Shown: piece by piece, positions 62,460-64,000 of the stretch | Layout of the letters: every line of letters begins with the position of its first letter | Numbering within the stretch: the stretch's first letter is position 1 | Assembly (NCBI RefSeq): GCF_001499965.1 | Contig: NZ_LQIT01000034.1 | Coordinates: 124,001-188,000 of the forward strand | DNA length: 64,000 nucleotides | DNA from: Mycobacterium sp. GA-2829 | GTDB lineage: Bacteria; Actinomycetota; Actinomycetes; Mycobacteriales; Mycobacteriaceae | Reading direction: 5' to 3' | Notes under the pieces: generated by a model | Told to the model about the DNA's origin: nothing | The model's input: the letters and a program-made list of their open reading frames with translations, nothing else | The model's database searches: none | Made by a program: the position numbers and the translations under genes

Positions 62460-63484
62460 TTGGGTGTGCATCTCCCTGTCGACTGGCCGGCCAGCTTGAT
62501 GAACACCGGTTGGCCCCCCTTGCCGTTGACCTTGATGATCAGGTCGCACAGATAGAAGGCGAAGTAGTCGCCGTACAGGCCGAGTCGCGACAGCGCCTTG
62601 TAGTCATCGGGCAACGTCGCCAGCACGTTGTCGACATAGTCACGATCGTCGGCGACGATGCCGGCGGTCCGGTCTGTTTCATGCACCACCTTCTGCAGTG
62701 GCTTCCGTGCCGCGGACAGCAGATCGGCGACCGAGCCCGCCGCAGCGTTGGTGTAGGCGACTGAATTGCTGATGTCGACCTTGCGGTCGGCTAGGCCGCG
62801 GATGAGTTGAGAGAGTGCGTCGACCGCCTTGCCGAACTTGTCGCCCTGCTGGCTCAAGGTGCCGAGCACAACGTTCAGATTGGTGATCACTTCACCGATG
62901 AGCTGATCGCGGTCTGCCAGTGTAGAAGTGAACACGGCGGTCTGCCCGAGCACAGAACTGATCGTCGCCCCCTGTCCCTGAAAGGCCTGGATCAGCTGAC
63001 TCGACAGTGCGTTGATCTGGTCGGGGTCGAGCGCCTGGAACAGCGGGCGGAACCCACCGATCAGGGCGTCGAGGTCCAGTGCGGGAGAGGTGCGCGACGT
63101 GGGGATGGTGCCGTCGACGGGAAGCCGCAACGGTGAGCCGGCACCTTCCTCGAGCGCGAGATAGCGATCACCGATCAAGTTGTCGTAACGGATACTCGCC
63201 CGGCTGCCCTCGGTGAGCACCAGCGAATCGTCGGTGCTGAAACGAACCTTGACCGTGGAGTCGCTCTGCAGGGCCATGCTCTTGACCTTGCCGACCTCAA
63301 CGCCGGCGATGCGCACGAAATCACCGGGGTTCAAACCGGTCACCGAGGTGAAGACGGCGTTGTACGTCGTCTCCTTCTGGAATCGCAACTGGGCGAATAC
63401 GGCGAGGAGCGCGAAGAGGCCCAGCAGGCACACCACCACGAAGGCGGTGAGGCGCACGACGGCACCACCGAGGTTGTCTCTCAT
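62456..63484 (-). CDS. mceB: MCE family protein MceB
   Basis: A 342-residue subunit: helix LTAFVVVCLLGLFALLAVFA, MCE domain TSVTGLNPGDFVRIAGVEVG and IRYDNLIGDRYLALEEG, and a compact C-terminus without Pro-rich tail, as usual for B subunits. It starts 33 bp after the mceA stop. Confidence 0.9.
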   Translation of the reverse strand: MRDNLGGAVVRLTAFVVVCLLGLFALLAVFAQLRFQKETTYNAVFTSVTGLNPGDFVRIAGVEVGKVKSMALQSDSTVKVRFSTDDSLVLTEGSRASIRYDNLIGDRYLALEEGAGSPLRLPVDGTIPTSRTSPALDLDALIGGFRPLFQALDPDQINALSSQLIQAFQGQGATISSVLGQTAVFTSTLADRDQLIGEVITNLNVVLGTLSQQGDKFGKAVDALSQLIRGLADRKVDISNSVAYTNAAAGSVADLLSAARKPLQKVVHETDRTAGIVADDRDYVDNVLATLPDDYKALSRLGLYGDYFAFYLCDLIIKVNGKGGQPVFIKLAGQSTGRCTPK

Positions 63485-63517
63485 AGCTTTCTCACCCCTT
63501 TCGAAACGAGCTGAAGA

Positions 63518-64000
63518 TCACGGCGACGGCGCCGGGCCGGGTGGCGGCCCGTACAGCGGTGGCAGCGGAGGCGGCGGCACCGGCGCCGGTGACAGCGGTG
63601 TGGGTTGTACCTGTGCCGGCACGGCCGGAGTGAACGGTTCGGAGCCCGGCCTCGGAGCCGGGTCGCGGGGCGCTCCGGGCGGCGGAGCCGGAGGCAGTCC
63701 CGGGAACAGCGGAGTCCCGTCCGGCGCGTACAGCGGAGCGCCGTGCGGCGGCCCGTTCAATGGGGGCGGAGCGGTGTTGCCCTGATTGCGCACGCTGGGC
63801 GGTTCGGGGGCCGCCCGGGTCACCGGGAAGTAATTCGCATATCCGGGGAAACCGATACCGGGGTTTACTCGGATGTCGTTTCCGGTGCCCCAGCCCGTAT
63901 TGGTGATCAGTTGGCGGATCGGGTACTGCTTGGTCGGATCCGGTAGCGAACCACAGCCCGGCTTCCCTCCTGGACCGCCCTTGGCTCCGACGATCGGCAG
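63518..64000 (-). CDS. mceA: MceA, C-terminal part (cut by window edge)
   Basis: About 160 codons are visible, open to the window edge. They encode the C-terminal part of an MceA subunit: CGSLPDPTKQYPIRQLITNT, IRVNPGIGFPGYANYFPVTR, then a Pro-rich tail ending LPPLYGPPPGPAPSP. Position before mceB and the tail type support A. The MCE domain itself and the yrbE genes lie outside the window. Confidence 0.82.
   Translation of the reverse strand: MPIVGAKGGPGGKPGCGSLPDPTKQYPIRQLITNTGWGTGNDIRVNPGIGFPGYANYFPVTRAAPEPPSVRNQGNTAPPPLNGPPHGAPLYAPDGTPLFPGLPPAPPPGAPRDPAPRPGSEPFTPAVPAQVQPTPLSPAPVPPPPLPPLYGPPPGPAPSP

Noticed and set aside
1..64000. tRNA, rRNA, CRISPR arrays, transposases or prophage genes
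   Set aside because: None was recognised; no repeat-spacer pattern and no DDE or recombinase motif was found in the open frames. The decayed genes have no adjacent insertion sequence.

Overview
The window looks like a chromosomal stretch from a high-GC actinobacterium of the Mycobacteriaceae, probably an environmental Mycolicibacterium-type species. The evidence is a six-gene mce operon with two mce-associated membrane proteins, F420-dependent luciferase-like oxidoreductases, an NDMA-type alcohol dehydrogenase, a sterol-demethylase (cyp51) relic beside a TetR gene, mycobacterial-type sulfotransferases and many GTG starts with ATGA/GTGA overlaps. No rRNA, tRNA, CRISPR array or transposase was seen.

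Layout. (1) 1-6640, minus strand: a tightly overlapping operon of seven genes (two SDRs, an NTF2/SnoaL-like protein, a DUF1214-type protein, a sulfotransferase, an F420-type oxidoreductase and a dihydrodipicolinate-reductase-like dehydrogenase). (2) 6.7-9.7 kb: a decaying zone with an SDR fragment, the C-terminal part of an unknown protein joined to an N-terminal cyp51 fragment, an intact TetR gene and a P450 relic. (3) 9.9-32.2 kb: the most coherent system. It holds a proline-racemase-family enzyme, an atypical SDR, a small protein and pyruvate carboxylase in one operon; a DapA-family lyase and an FAD oxidase; a GMC oxidoreductase, its small partner and two aldehyde dehydrogenases; a peptide-type ABC transporter; a two-gene aconitase X; and a GntR regulator. 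Five copies of a 23-bp element (AAGG-type arm, 13 bp, CCTT-type arm) stand in front of every transcription unit, three of them 75-78 bp from the start codon. I infer one regulon for uptake and breakdown of hydroxyproline or a close relative.

(4) 32.7-34.8 kb: a molybdopterin oxidoreductase interrupted by one in-frame amber codon. (5) 35.2-42.2 kb, plus strand: alcohol dehydrogenase, acyl-CoA dehydrogenase, APH-type kinase, SDR, acyl-CoA synthetase and alpha-methylacyl-CoA racemase; the kinase/dehydrogenase pair recalls the levulinate (Lva) and ACAD11-type 4-hydroxyacyl-CoA routes. (6) 42.2-51.2 kb: an intact P450, TetR, F420 oxidoreductase and two MDR dehydrogenases mixed with broken genes (an aldehyde dehydrogenase with three frameshifts, a HAD hydrolase with two, a sulfotransferase relic). 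(7) 51.6-55.4 kb: TetR divergent from an SDR, a TIGR03084-like protein and an acyl-CoA synthetase, with two palindromic operators between them. (8) 55.7-64.0 kb, minus strand: mceA (cut by the window edge) to mceF, then two mce-associated genes.

All functional assignments come from reading the sequence and family knowledge; no database search was run.
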